Shown: one piece after another, positions 21,806-32,323 of the stretch
How the letters are laid out: every line of letters begins with the position of its first letter
Numbering within the stretch: the stretch's first letter is position 1
Assembly: GCA_010279815.1 (NCBI GenBank)
Contig: QEOQ01000122.1
Location: 523,742-587,741 of the forward strand
From: Brachionus plicatilis
Lineage: Eukaryota; Rotifera; Eurotatoria; Ploima; Brachionidae
DNA: 64,000 nucleotides
Direction of reading: 5' to 3'
Notes under the pieces: model-generated
What the model was told of the DNA's origin: nothing
Seen by the model: the letters and a program-made list of their open reading frames with translations, nothing else
The model's database searches: none
Translations under genes and position numbers: made by a program

Positions 21806-23811
21806 CTAAAATTTATAAATATATTGAAAAATAATCAAGCAAGAAATGCATAGAGCATAAATTGATTTAATTCTAATCTCAGAATTTATCGGAATCAAAT
21901 TTGTTATAGTTTCCGGAATAGGCACTTCTTTAATTTCATTGATATCGATTGAAAATTGATTGTAATCCATTAAGCCTTTGACACCAATATAAACTTGACT
22001 ATAATTTGACTTTGAATCAAGCTCTAATAAACTTTGGTCTTCTTTCACATTAATACTTCTTCTAGTGTTTATATCACTCAAATCAAGAAATTCATAATCA
22101 TTCGGATTCTCGTTGGTCAAAGAACTAAAAAGCCTTACATCTCCAAATAGAATGTTTATATTAATAAAGACAGCCAAAGTTGAATTAAAATTTTGAATAT
22201 TATATGTAAAATATTTAAAAGTGTCTTTATCAACTTCAATTGGTGCAGTTTTGTTTGGAATTATTGCTGGCTGAAGACATGATACCTGATTTAATTCATC
22301 GTAAATCAAGGAAACTTGATTATAATCATTTGCTCTATAAAATCGATTTCTTGACGATATGCCATTAAGTTCATTTAAATTTAAATTTTGTCCAACTCCA
22401 ACACTTATTATGGAGATTTTTTGCGCTTTTAATGCATCAGCAACAGGAATTGGTTGTCTTCCTCTATTACTTTGACCATCAGTTAGTACAACAATTACTT
22501 TGCTGACTCCTGTCGAAGAATTTCTCATTCCTTTGGCAGGCGAATAAATATCGAAACAAGCGTTCAAAGCGTCTCCAGTAGCTGTTGATCCACTGTTGTT
22601 GGAGTAAGCAATTCTTGAAATAAATGTCAAAAGTAGGCTTTTTGAATTCGTCGAATTCAAATAGTTTTCGATGTCAACCGAAGTCGCATATTTAACTAAA
22701 GCTACTTGAGTCTTAATTGGACCAATTTCTAGTTTATCAACAAATTGACCAACAAAAGTTTTAGCCCTTTCAAAATTAACTCGACCAACACTACCAGAAG
22801 AATCTAGAACAAATGTAAGATCCATATTATTTGAACATTTTTCATCACAGCATCTAATATTTGCTGGACCTTGACACTGATTAGCCACAGTTTTGCCATT
22901 ACAACCACAGAATTTTTTACCTACCATTCCAACATTACAAATAGGCTTGCAAACACCTTGTTTTCCATTGATTGTACAATTTTCACCTCTGCCTTTCATT
23001 AATTCACCACATTGAAGTGTTTTTGCTGCTGTTTCCAATAATTCTACTCGTTCTTTGAAACCATTCAAGCCTCCATTAATCAAACTTGTTATCCTTGAAA
23101 ATCCGTAAAAAGTACCATCTGAAAATGTGTTTAGATTTTCTTTTGTGCCAAATTGCCAAAACCATCTGGCTATTTTTGAAGCAATCGAAGGAAAGGCTGC
23201 CAATTCAGGTTGGTTTTCTAAATCGATGCCAAGATCACGTCCAGCTTTTTGATAATTAGATCGACCAGTCAATTGAATGAAGCCTCTTCCTTTATATTTA
23301 GCACCTTTTAAATTAAAACAGGGGTCATTAAAAAGAAATAAAAAAAAAATCAAATATTACCATCTCCTGGATTTTTGTTTCCATTCACTCCATCATAATT
23401 TGCATTAAAACTAGAATCACTTCCCAATTCTTCAGATTCCATAAAATTACTTGACTCATGGGCCAGCTGACTTAAATAAAATGCTTTCTGAAAGCATGTT
23501 GGATTAGTAGAAGTCGGTCCTATTAACACTTTACTAATATATTCAATTCGTTTGTTTTTTAAAGATAGAATATTTTCCAACTCGGACTTGGTAACAAATA
23601 ATGGCATTGCATTTATTGTATCATTCTCTGGAATACAACATCTCAATTTACCACGGCATTTGTTGTTGATTATGGCACCGGTACAATCACCCGGTGGCAT
23701 GCATGTACCATTAAAAAATGGTTCATAGCTACTCTGGCATTGTTGAGCTGCTATTTTGAAAGCCAAACATGATATAATCGTCAAAACAAATCCAGTAAAA
23801 TAAAGATTCAT
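21806..23811 (-). CDS. Secreted GH19 chitinase-like protein with vWA domain, inverted paralogue
   Basis: Exons 23361-23811 and 21806-23304 flank a 56-bp GT-AG intron at exactly the same site and phase as in the plus-strand copy, giving 649 residues. Signal peptide, Cys-rich module, GH19 domain with HESSNF and KYKGRGFIQLTGRSNY, and vWA domain with intact DSSGS MIDAS are all kept. Differences are scattered substitutions (Cys-rich module QCQSSYEPFFNG, and RSNTGR becoming QSNRGR) plus a wholly different C-terminal tail of about 35 residues ending in a hydrophobic segment. The tail change alters the anchor signal, so the two copies may be tethered differently. Both frames are open, so both genes are probably functional. 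They arose from a recent inverted duplication. Confidence 0.88.
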
Positions 23812-23861
23812 TTTTCAAGGTTTTAAATTTAAATTCGTTTTCCTGTTTTAAAAATTCTTTT

Positions 23862-23868
23862 ATTTATA
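23862..23868 (-). promoter_or_regulatory. TATA box of inverted GH19-vWA gene
   Basis: TATAAAT on the minus strand, about 50 bases before the ATG, conserved with the plus-strand copy. Confidence 0.6.
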
Positions 23869-23869
23869 T

Positions 23870-25120
23870 CAGTTAGAACTTTATTTAAACAATAAAAATT
23901 TGATGAAATTACCAGCATTTTTTTCTAGAACTACTGTTTTTACGCAAATAACGATGAAATTAATTTTTAAGATTAAATTTTCAATTTCAAAAGGTTTAAT
24001 TTCAATTCTTTTGCCTTAAGTTTTCTTTTGTAACTAGAAAAAATTTCATGTGAATTTCACTCTTGTATTCAAAATTTCTTACAAATAGAGTTGGTTTGAT
24101 TTTATTCAAGAAATGTATGCTTCCAAAATTATTGTTAATTTTTTATGAAATAGGCTTAATATGAAATTAATATGTTTGATTTAAAAAAACTTTATGGTTA
24201 ATAATTATAAAACCTTTTGAAATAAAAAAAAAATTATCTTAAAAATATATTTCATATAAATTAAATATTCAATTCTTTTAAAATTTTTTAAATTAATGTT
24301 TTAAATTTTTTATATATTTTTTTATAAAAATTTAAAAATCAATCAAAAATTATCTGAAAAAGATGATTTTATTTTTTTATTCAAATTTGACCGCAATCAA
24401 ATCTTAGATCTATGATTTCCAAAAATTGCGATTACATTCCTTTCTTGGCTCTGAAGACATTTTATTTTTTACAATTTTTTAAATGAATCTTTGTAACTTA
24501 AGTACAAATATTAAAGAAAATGAAACTAAAGACTCTAGATGAATGAAAACAAAATACATTAATCACATGAATTATTTGGTTTTGTCAAAGTTGTTTAAAA
24601 GTCCCAATTAAAGTCCAAGTCATTAAACAAAAAGTCCAAGTCAGCACTTAAAATTTAAAGAAAAAAGTGTGACTAAAATGATTTTGCTTCTCTCGTGACT
24701 TTTTTTTGTCTTTAATCATTTTAAATATGTCTTTTATTCAATTTTCTAAAATTATATCAAATCCATAAAATTCTTTTTTTTTCAGTGCTTAATGCGATAT
24801 TTTTGGAAGATACTTTTGATATTTAAAAGACTTTTTCAATGTAAAAATACTCAATTTTTTGTTCGAAAAAAATTAAATATCTTAAAATAACATTTAAACT
24901 TCAAAATATTCGGAGCCTTTTTTATTTCTTTTTGGTCCTTACATTTATCTTGCAATTGCTTGAGTGTCCTTTCATTTAATAAAACTAATATCAGATTCAC
25001 TTTTCAAATCAATCATTTTAGAATTTGATGAAAAAATTATATTAAAATTTTGGAAATAATTCAAATAAGCTTTTTTTAACCAAAAAAGTTGTTTATTAAT
25101 AGAAAGTTATTTTATTCATA
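23870..25120. other. AT-rich spacer with AAGTC repeats
   Basis: No gene seen. An AAGTC/GTCCAAGTC cluster lies at 24590-24660, a member of the dispersed family noted elsewhere. Confidence 0.45.
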
Positions 25121-25124
25121 AGAG

Positions 25125-25310
25125 CTGGATTATGTTAAAAATCCAGCTCAACTTTAAGTGGTGGTACAAAGGATGTATCAGTTGCTACAATTTACAAAGA
25201 ATTTTTTGGTCGGTCCGAATTAAAGCTTTGGCATTTTTTATATTTTGTTTTTTATTTTTTGTGACCAAATTCACCATGCCTTACTTTGTCTATTTTCCAA
25301 TCGATTGTTT
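25125..25310. repeat. Half copy of the Mutator-like palindromic element
   Basis: The bases around 25150-25290 match the right arm of the element at 42865-43320 closely, including GTGGTGGTACAAAGGATG, and end in the same ATGCC terminus. The left arm is not evident. A short hairpin (GAGCTGGATT/AATCCAGCTC) lies at 25122-25149. Confidence 0.6.
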
Positions 25311-25420
25311 GGATACATGACTTTTTTGCTACAGAATTCAGTTGTTCTTTTGCTATCAGTCTATTCTTTTCAAGATGTTCCATCATAACCCTTCTTATTA
25401 TTTTGTCCATTGTTGTACAA
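25311..25420 (-). pseudogene. LINE reverse transcriptase fragment
   Basis: The minus strand reads KIIRRVMMEHLEKNRLIAKE then KKSC, which corresponds to the RT segment before the QHGF block in LINEs such as the one at 1845-3806. It breaks off at the half MITE copy. Confidence 0.55.
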
Positions 25421-25624
25421 GGCTAATTTTATTCCAAGAGAATTTAAACGTTGATTTTAAAACTTTCAAATTTACTTTTGCATAAAAAAACTTGAGCTTC
25501 AAAACAGTATTTTGGATAATTAAATGTCGTTTAAATAATATTCCGATAAGTCAAAATTTTAAATACCATCTTAGTACCTATTTAAAGAGATTTTCGAAAT
25601 TTTTCTGATGATAAACGATTTAGA

Positions 25625-26141
25625 ATGAATTTTTTAGACTTGATTTTTATGATTCTAATTAATAAAATATTAATAGTCAATACAATGAAATGCTATTATT
25701 GTTTAAATTGTTCAAAAGATTCAGCTATAAATGCAACATCAAAAGAGTGCTTACCAGAAGAAAAAAATTGCTATGTAGATAATTAATTTTAATATTTAAT
25801 TTAAAGTTAATTTTTAATAAATTTTTTATGTTTAGATTGCTGAATTAACAGCTTTAGGAAGAATCGAACAAAATTGTGCTAGTGAGATCGGCTTTTTATT
25901 CTCGAACGCATACCTTCAGCCAGCTCATGTATGTTCCACAAATCATTGTAATGTTCAATTGAAGGAGTTTTCATCATCAACTGTATTGATTAAATCAACT
26001 AAAACCGTATCTCAATCGTCAGTGAGTACATTGACAACAACCATATTAGTAGAACAAATTTATAATAATACAGGAGTCATTTGGAAGGCTAACCTTGAAA
26101 TACCTATGCTTACAGTATTTATTTTTAATAATTATTTTTAG
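25625..26141 (+). CDS. Ly6/uPAR-like small membrane-anchored protein
   Basis: Exons 25625-25774 and 25836-26141 join through a 61-bp GT-AG intron (phase 0) to give 151 residues. Residues 1-20 form a hydrophobic signal peptide directly followed by CYYCLNC. Further Cys residues fall as in three-finger Ly6/uPAR domains, the second exon opens with IAELTALGRIEQNC, and the domain closes with CSTNHCN, the C-terminal Cys-Asn signature of the fold. A Ser/Thr-rich stalk and a hydrophobic C-terminus (about 138-151) suggest a GPI anchor. Ly6 proteins act at the cell surface as receptor modulators or ligands. The partner here cannot be deduced. The gene stands alone in repeat-rich DNA. The exon structure is my own assignment. 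Confidence 0.7.
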
Positions 26142-26524
26142 TTTAAAATCGAAATCTATTAAAGATTCAAATATTTATAAAAAATGTTTTTGCAAAATTA
26201 ATTGATGTTCGTGTATTTTTGTTTTAAAAAAAAATTAATAAAATTTTGTTTAACTTAAATCACGGTTTAATCTACTGGTTCCTATCATTGTTATCTTTTG
26301 ATTGATTTATACCTTTTGGCACTAAATTTAATTAAATAAAAAAAATTGTTTATAGAATTTTTTTAAAGTTTATTTAAAAATTTAAATTGCTCTGAGTAAA
26401 AGAACTCCTTCGGCTATCGTTTTTTTTTTTTAAATAGCTTTACATTAATAAATTGAATAAATAAGTAATTTTAATTAATTTTAAATAATTTAAAAAAGAA
26501 AGAAAAACGAGTTTAAATAGAAAA

Positions 26525-26877
26525 GGCATCTTGAAGTATAGGATCAAAAAATCGGATCAAATAGTATTTTGATTGTTACTTTTGAATGGTATTTGATTAA
26601 GAATCTCTGCAAAATGCCAACTAATGCAAAAAACATGCTAAATATTAGAAACTGCTCTGCAAAAACTCTGCAATTTTGCAGAAAAATGCACGTCATTTAA
26701 AAGTATTTAACTCAACTGTACAGTTTAATTGCAGAGTTTTTGCAGAGCATCATCTAATGTTTAGCATGTTTTTTGCATTAGTTGGCATTTTGCAGAGATA
26801 CTTAATCAAATACCATTCAAAAGTTACAATCAAAATACTATTTGATCCGATTTTTTGATCCTATACTTCAAGATGCC
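26525..26877. mobile_element. Palindromic MITE, 8-bp target duplication
   Basis: Both arms are reverse complements over almost the full 353 bases, with ends GGCATCTTGAAG...CTTCAAGATGCC. ATAGAAAA lies directly outside both ends (26517-26524, 26878-26885). The core contains GCTCTGCAAAAACTCTGCAA, also found in the core of the element at 30859, so the two are related. Confidence 0.9.
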
Positions 26878-27091
26878 ATAGAAAACCCATTTTCAAAATA
26901 ACTCATTTGTTTAAATAAAAAAGCTTTAGAAAAACCATGTCATTCAAATAAAGACAACTTTATATGAACTAAACAGAAATATTTTAAAGTACAGCGTACC
27001 AAAGATATGTACAAAACCATATAATAAAAATCAATACAAAAGGATTTAATAAAGTAATGATTAAAACGTTGTTTTTTCAGATTTCTATTAC

Positions 27092-28218
27092 CGTATTTCC
27101 TCACTTAATGCCCTATGGGCAATTAAATGAAACACCTTTTAATTTCCCAGGGAAATTATGCGAAATTTTTGATTTTTTGAAAATATAATTACCCTGGGAT
27201 ATTATATGAAACATGGTAAATTTATAATGCGATTTTTAAAAGAATTATTATCAAAATCTCTTTTCAACCATTTTGAGACATTTATTTTCTTAGTGACTGT
27301 TATTTTTTTAAACATATTAATTTCTCTGGTTCTTATAAAAAAATCTTGATCTTTTTTAAACATCTTTTTGAACTTGAACTCAAAATTAAAATACAGCATA
27401 AAAGCATGATGTTTGAAATACATATCATAAGATTTAAACTATTGATCAAAATGGCACAAACTAAATACGCTAGATATAGCTTGGCTTATAAAATGAAAGT
27501 AATTAAATATGCCGAAACGCATTCAAAGAACAAAGCTCACAAAGAGTTTAAAGTAAGCCATAAGCAAATAAGACTGTGGGTGACGAACAAAGACAAAATC
27601 TACGCCTCGCCTAATAGAGTCTCGAGAGCAAGAGTTCAAAAACATAACACTGCTTTGTATCCAAGTTTGGAAAATGATTTGAAATCATGGGTGATTGAAC
27701 AAAGATTACTAGGTTATGTTGTTGATGGTAAAACAATTAAACAACAGGCTTTAGATTTTGCAAAGCGAGATTCACTAAACTTCAAAGCATCAAATGGATG
27801 GTTTTCTAGATTTTTAAAACGATCAAACTTTGTGCTAAGGCGAATTACAACTAGTGGAAGGGAACTTTTTCAACAATAATGATTACAGTGACGTTAATTT
27901 GGATACTGATTCAAATGAAGAAACTGATTTTGATGACTATTAATATCTTTCATTTGTATATTTATTGTATTTTTTTTGTGGTTTAAATCCATTTTCTTAG
28001 ATACAATTTAACAGATAGTTTATTCAAAAAAAAAATTCATGTTAATAAAATACTTAATGTAAATATAATAATTGTTTCATATAATATCCTTACCATGTTT
28101 CAGATAGTTTCCCAGAGAAATTAGAAATTAAAAAAATATTGAGTTTCATAAAATACCCCATAGGATATTAACACGTGTTTTCTTTAGTTTCCAGGGGACA
28201 TTAAGTGAGGAAATACGG
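27092..28218. mobile_element. pogo/Tigger-type element with TA target sites
   Basis: Terminal inverted repeats CCGTATTTCCTCACTTAATG and its complement lie at the two ends, with TA on each outer side (27090-27091, 28219-28220). The interior encodes a CENP-B/pogo-type DNA-binding domain. Total length is about 1.1 kb, too short for a complete autonomous pogo element. Confidence 0.88.
27451..27879 (+). CDS. pogo-type transposase DNA-binding domain, DDE domain deleted
   Basis: The best start is the ATG at 27451 (MAQTKYARYSLAYKMK). The frame is open further upstream, but with unlikely sequence. The 142-residue product has two helix-turn-helix regions in the order seen in Tc5/CENP-B-type proteins: the first with AHKEFKVSHKQIRLWV, the second ending NGWFSRFLKR. 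This pair binds the element's own ends. The stop at 27879 comes directly after it. Slightly downstream, in another frame, the acidic stretch DTDSNEETDFDDY and a stop look like the original transposase C-terminus. So the DDE catalytic core was deleted between them. It could act only as a DNA-binding protein or repressor of related elements. Confidence 0.75.
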   Translation: MAQTKYARYSLAYKMKVIKYAETHSKNKAHKEFKVSHKQIRLWVTNKDKIYASPNRVSRARVQKHNTALYPSLENDLKSWVIEQRLLGYVVDGKTIKQQALDFAKRDSLNFKASNGWFSRFLKRSNFVLRRITTSGRELFQQ

Positions 28219-28565
28219 TAAACTTTTTTTATCACTCTAAATTTCTAGATAAGAAAAAATGAGACTAATATTTTCTTCTTGATTTAAATCGCATAATGGT
28301 TAGCATTTAAATATTTATATTATATTCTTAATGAGCTCAATTTTTGATTGTTCTTTAAAACTCATATTTGTCTCAAGTTAAATTAATTTTTTTGGAGATA
28401 ACCATATTCTATTTTTTCAATTTATCATGTACCTTTATTTATTTTAAAATCAACTTTTTTCTAATCTAAAGGAATTGAAACAGAATTAAAGAAAATAAAT
28501 AAAAAATTGACAAATTGAAGTCTTTAATCAAATTTAAATGATCCTACTCAAAAGTTGTCATTTAA

Positions 28566-29183
28566 CACTAGAAGCACCAACGAGTCAAAATGACTCTTTT
28601 ACGATTTTTGGCCGCTATAATCAAAGTCAATTTTTGTTATTTGGGCATAATATTTTTTTTTAGCATAATAATAAGAATAACTTTCTAAATTAACTAAATT
28701 TAAATTCAAAAAAATTTGTCTTTGTGCCAAATCAAGTATCTACTACTAGAAGCACCAACGAGTCAAAATGACTCTTTTTTCGGTGTTTGGCCGCTAAAAT
28801 CTAAGTTTTTTTTTTTTGAGCATAATTTTTTTTCAGCATTAAAAATAAGAATAACTTTCTAAATTCAAATAAAAAAAATTTGTTCAAATTCGTTTATGGG
28901 GTAATTATAAAGCGACAAAATTTTGTTCAAAATGTAAAAAAGCAGGGTGTGGATATTTTACAAAAGAAATATAGAGTATTTGTAAAAAGTGTGATTGACC
29001 ATGGATATTTTATAAGGCCTAAGAAAAGACTAAAATTTATTAATTTACCATTTTTATTCAATTAATTTAATAATTTAAATAAATTTGAACATAAAATATA
29101 TGATTTATTCCTTAATTTTCATAACGAGTCAAAATGACTCGTTTTGGTGCTTCTAGTAGTTTGAAATTTTGGTGCTTCTAGTG
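28566..29183. mobile_element. piggyBac element (outer) with nested copy
   Basis: TTAA at 28562-28565 and 29184-29187, with terminal CACTAGAAGCACC repeats as in the element at 18780. A second copy of the same element occupies 28744-29157 inside it. Confidence 0.82.
28744..29157. mobile_element. piggyBac element (inner copy)
   Basis: ACTAGAAGCACCAACGAGTC at the left and its complement at the right. Inside is a degenerate copy of the Cys-rich transposase tail (CSKCKKAGCGYF-like, at about 28920-29000), closely similar to 18941-19069. The four bases outside its ends are not clean TTAA. Confidence 0.75.
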
Positions 29184-29189
29184 TTAAAG

Positions 29190-30485
29190 AAGGTTTTTGA
29201 GTAAGTTTCACATTATAAATTCTTATTGATGATTTCATTTTCTTCAATAATTATACAACATCATAAATTTTTGAGTTTTTTATTGCAATCTCAACATTTT
29301 TGTGATCAAAATTTAAAACACGTGGCTGAAATGAAGGGCTAGGTATCCATTCCAACCGTCCAAGATTCTGCCTAAATAATTTTTTAAATAAAAAAATCAT
29401 CAGTTCTCAGCTGCAGCAATAACAGGAATTTTTTACCATTCCGTTCTAGTCAAATTTGACCAAGTTTCAAAATCTATATTCATTGATTTAATTGATCTCT
29501 ATTTTTTAATTGATTGTCTTTCTTCAGAAAAAATTAAAAATAGCGAAAAATTGATCTTATTTTGAATTTTGCTTAGTTAAATAAAATCTTTTAAAAAATA
29601 TTGATATATAGGGCTATTGAAGTAAACAGCTTATAATTTTGTCTTTAAAACCTTAATCTATTTTTCAATTAAAATTTTAAAAAATTAGATATTATTCTAT
29701 GAATACATTTGACAATTCACCTAAACATAGAGGGAGACGATCAAGTAGTGATGACGAGTTTGACTATGTTCAGCCTACTATTCATGAATTTTAATTGTAT
29801 CTAACTTTTCTTCTTCAAATAAAATTTAAAAACAAATATTCTTCTTTTTTTTATTGGGTAAAAATTGACACATTTTGACCGATAGCGTTAGTTTTTCTAT
29901 AAAGGAAGGATAACAGTTAAGTTGCGAGTTCATAAAAACTCTCATAAGAAGATAATCATTTTTCTTATACCAGGTTCCATTTTTTTGAATAATGAGAACA
30001 AACGTCAATATCAATGATTTGGCAATTATTCGAGCAAGGTGACTGTAGATTTAGCATTATACTCAAACCAACTCGTGTTTACTTGATTTCACTTGGATTC
30101 GAACTACTAAGGATTCTTCAGAAAAATTTTTATATAATCTTAAATTTTTTTTTGATCAAATCTTAAATAAAATTAAAATAAGTATTTTGATAAATTTTTA
30201 AATATACATTCTATTAAAAGCCAATTTTTTTTTTTGGATTTTTAGTATTGTCCATGGTCTTAAATTTGCTTTAAGTCATTTTAAAAAAGAAATTGAAGTT
30301 CTATCCTTATTTTTAAACCATACAAAAAAAAATTTTTTGGCTATCTTTTAATTCAAAATCCATAATAAAAGAATGTTTTTATTTTAACATTAAATTAATG
30401 ACATAATTTTTATATCTACATAACTCTGCACTTATTTATAGTTAAGCATGGTTTGCTCAGGATAAAAATTAATATCTACATTTCT
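29190..30485. other. AT-rich spacer, one tiny ORF
   Basis: No gene recognised. An ATG at about 29699 opens a 31-codon frame rich in Arg, Ser and Asp, too short to judge. The rest is low-complexity AT-rich DNA. Confidence 0.4.
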
Positions 30486-30489
30486 AATT

Positions 30490-31795
30490 TTGTTCATCAT
30501 ATTTATAAATGACCTGCCGGGAGTGGTATAAAACTTGTTTAAGATGCAGACGACAGTAAGATTATTGCGACTGTGGAAACGGAGGAGAACCTTAGACAGC
30601 TATAGAACGATATGGATGAGGTAGTAAGATGGTGCACTGATTGGAGCATGAATTTGAACTTAAGCAAATGTAAAATCATGAGTTTTGGTAACCAGGAAAC
30701 GTCTGTCGGCTTTGATCGCACCCTCACCATGACTTCAAGAGGAACAACAACTGTGCTAGGTGAAAGTGAAATTGAAAGGGATTTAGGCATCTTTGTAGAG
30801 CCTGATATGAAATGGAAACACCAAGTTCAAGTGTGTGCAAACAAAGCATCAAGAATGCGGCAATGTGAAATTTTAGTACAAAAATTACAGTACAAAAAGT
30901 AAAAACGCTATAATTTATTTTCTAATTGTGCAAAAATGACTCTATAAAAAGTACAATATTGTACAAATTTTGTGCAACCGAATTCCAGGCTCTGCAAAAA
31001 CTCTGCAATTTTCTGTAAAATGCACACCATTAAAAATATTTGATTAAAAAATGCAATAAATTGCAGAGTTTTTGCAGAGCCTGGAATTCGGTTGCACAAA
31101 ATTTGTACAATATTGTACTTTTTATAGAGCCATTTTTGCACAATTAGAAAATAAATCATAGCGTTTTTACTTTTTGTACTGTAATTTTTGTACTAAAATT
31201 TCACATTGCCAAAGAATGCTTGGACTTTTAATAAACACATTTGAGAGCCGTGAATGTGAATTATGGAAGAGGCTTTATATGTGTTACGTTAGACCACATC
31301 TTGAGTTTGCAGTGCCAATATAGAGTCCACCAAACATATCGAAGGTTACTGTTTTAGAGAAGGTTCAACGTAGAGCAACTAAAATACCAACCGTTAATAG
31401 AAACATTGGTTATGAGACAAGATTAAAAAGGATGGACCTCACTTCGCTAGAAATGCGAAGGAAAAGGGGAAATTTAATCCAATTTTATAAAATAGTAAAC
31501 CGTCTTGAGCATGTGAATTTATACTGTAAGCCAGTTTTCAAGTCAAGTTTAGATATAGTGGGCCCAGCGGCAGGGACAAGAGGTCATATAAAAAGAGTGA
31601 GACCACAAAGTTTCACATCCAAGGAAATAAATGATTATCATAAGAGCGTAACCGCAAGAATGCACTTTTATTTCAAATAGAGCTTCTGGCTGGTGGAACA
31701 TGTTGCCAAACTGCATTGTTAAAGCGAATACTGTAAATAAATTTAAAGCCAGACTAGATGGTTGGTTGTCAATCAATGGGGAAAGGCTGATCTAG
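30490..31795 (+). pseudogene. LINE reverse transcriptase C-terminal half, split by a MITE
   Basis: The plus strand shows the catalytic DADDSKIIATV block (with one stop just upstream), MNLNLSKCKIMSFG, then NKASRM. The frame is broken by a 352-base palindromic element and resumes with LGLLINTFESREC, YVRPHLEFAV, LEKVQRRATK and the C-terminal region. This order matches the LINE at 1845. A few stops show it is inactive. The 3' end runs to a CTA-type microsatellite at about 32017-32040. Confidence 0.8.
30859..31210. mobile_element. Palindromic MITE inserted in a LINE
   Basis: GGCAATGTGAAATTTTAGTAC at the left is mirrored at the right. AAGAATGC is duplicated outside (30851-30858, 31212-31219). Removing the element and one duplicate restores a continuous LINE frame. 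It shares its core CTCTGCAAAAACTCTGCAAT with 26525-26877 and its terminus with 42865-43320. Confidence 0.9.
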
Positions 31796-32016
31796 AAGCA
31801 CCGAGTTAATCATTTAGGAAACGTTATTATTACTATTTCATTTATATTTTTTAATATTTTTTTTATATTATTAGTTTTTCTAGGTACAATATTCTATTTG
31901 GTTTGTATTAGTGTTAAATTATTATATAGAAAGACTAAGACTTAAATTTTGAAATTGTACTGCTATAGCTGGACGTTACTATGTTGCAGCTTGTGGATAA
32001 GATCCACGCAGTTTTA

Positions 32017-32040
32017 CTACTAATACTACTACTACTTTTT
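32017..32040. repeat. (CTA)n LINE tail
   Basis: Short ACT/CTA trinucleotide tract ending the LINE 3' region (31800-32040). Confidence 0.65.
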
Positions 32041-32323
32041 GTGCGTATAAATCAATTATTGGTTACCACAAAAATTAAATTAATCTACGCTAATTTTTAA
32101 ATAAAAAACAAAAATATAAATTGTATTAATTAAAAAAATCTCTTTATATAAAGAAATAACACTTATTTGATTTTGAAGTCTCTTATTTCAAATTTGTTGA
32201 TCCCTTTACGAATGTCAAAATTATAAAAAATTAATTTACATAAATGGATAGAGTAAGATGAAATGACATAATGATAATTTTGCTTTATCATAAATTTTAA
32301 AATTTCAATTGCAAATATTTAAA

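Noticed and set aside
26676..26858. 60-codon ORF
   Set aside because: It lies wholly within the arms of a palindromic MITE and has no coding features.
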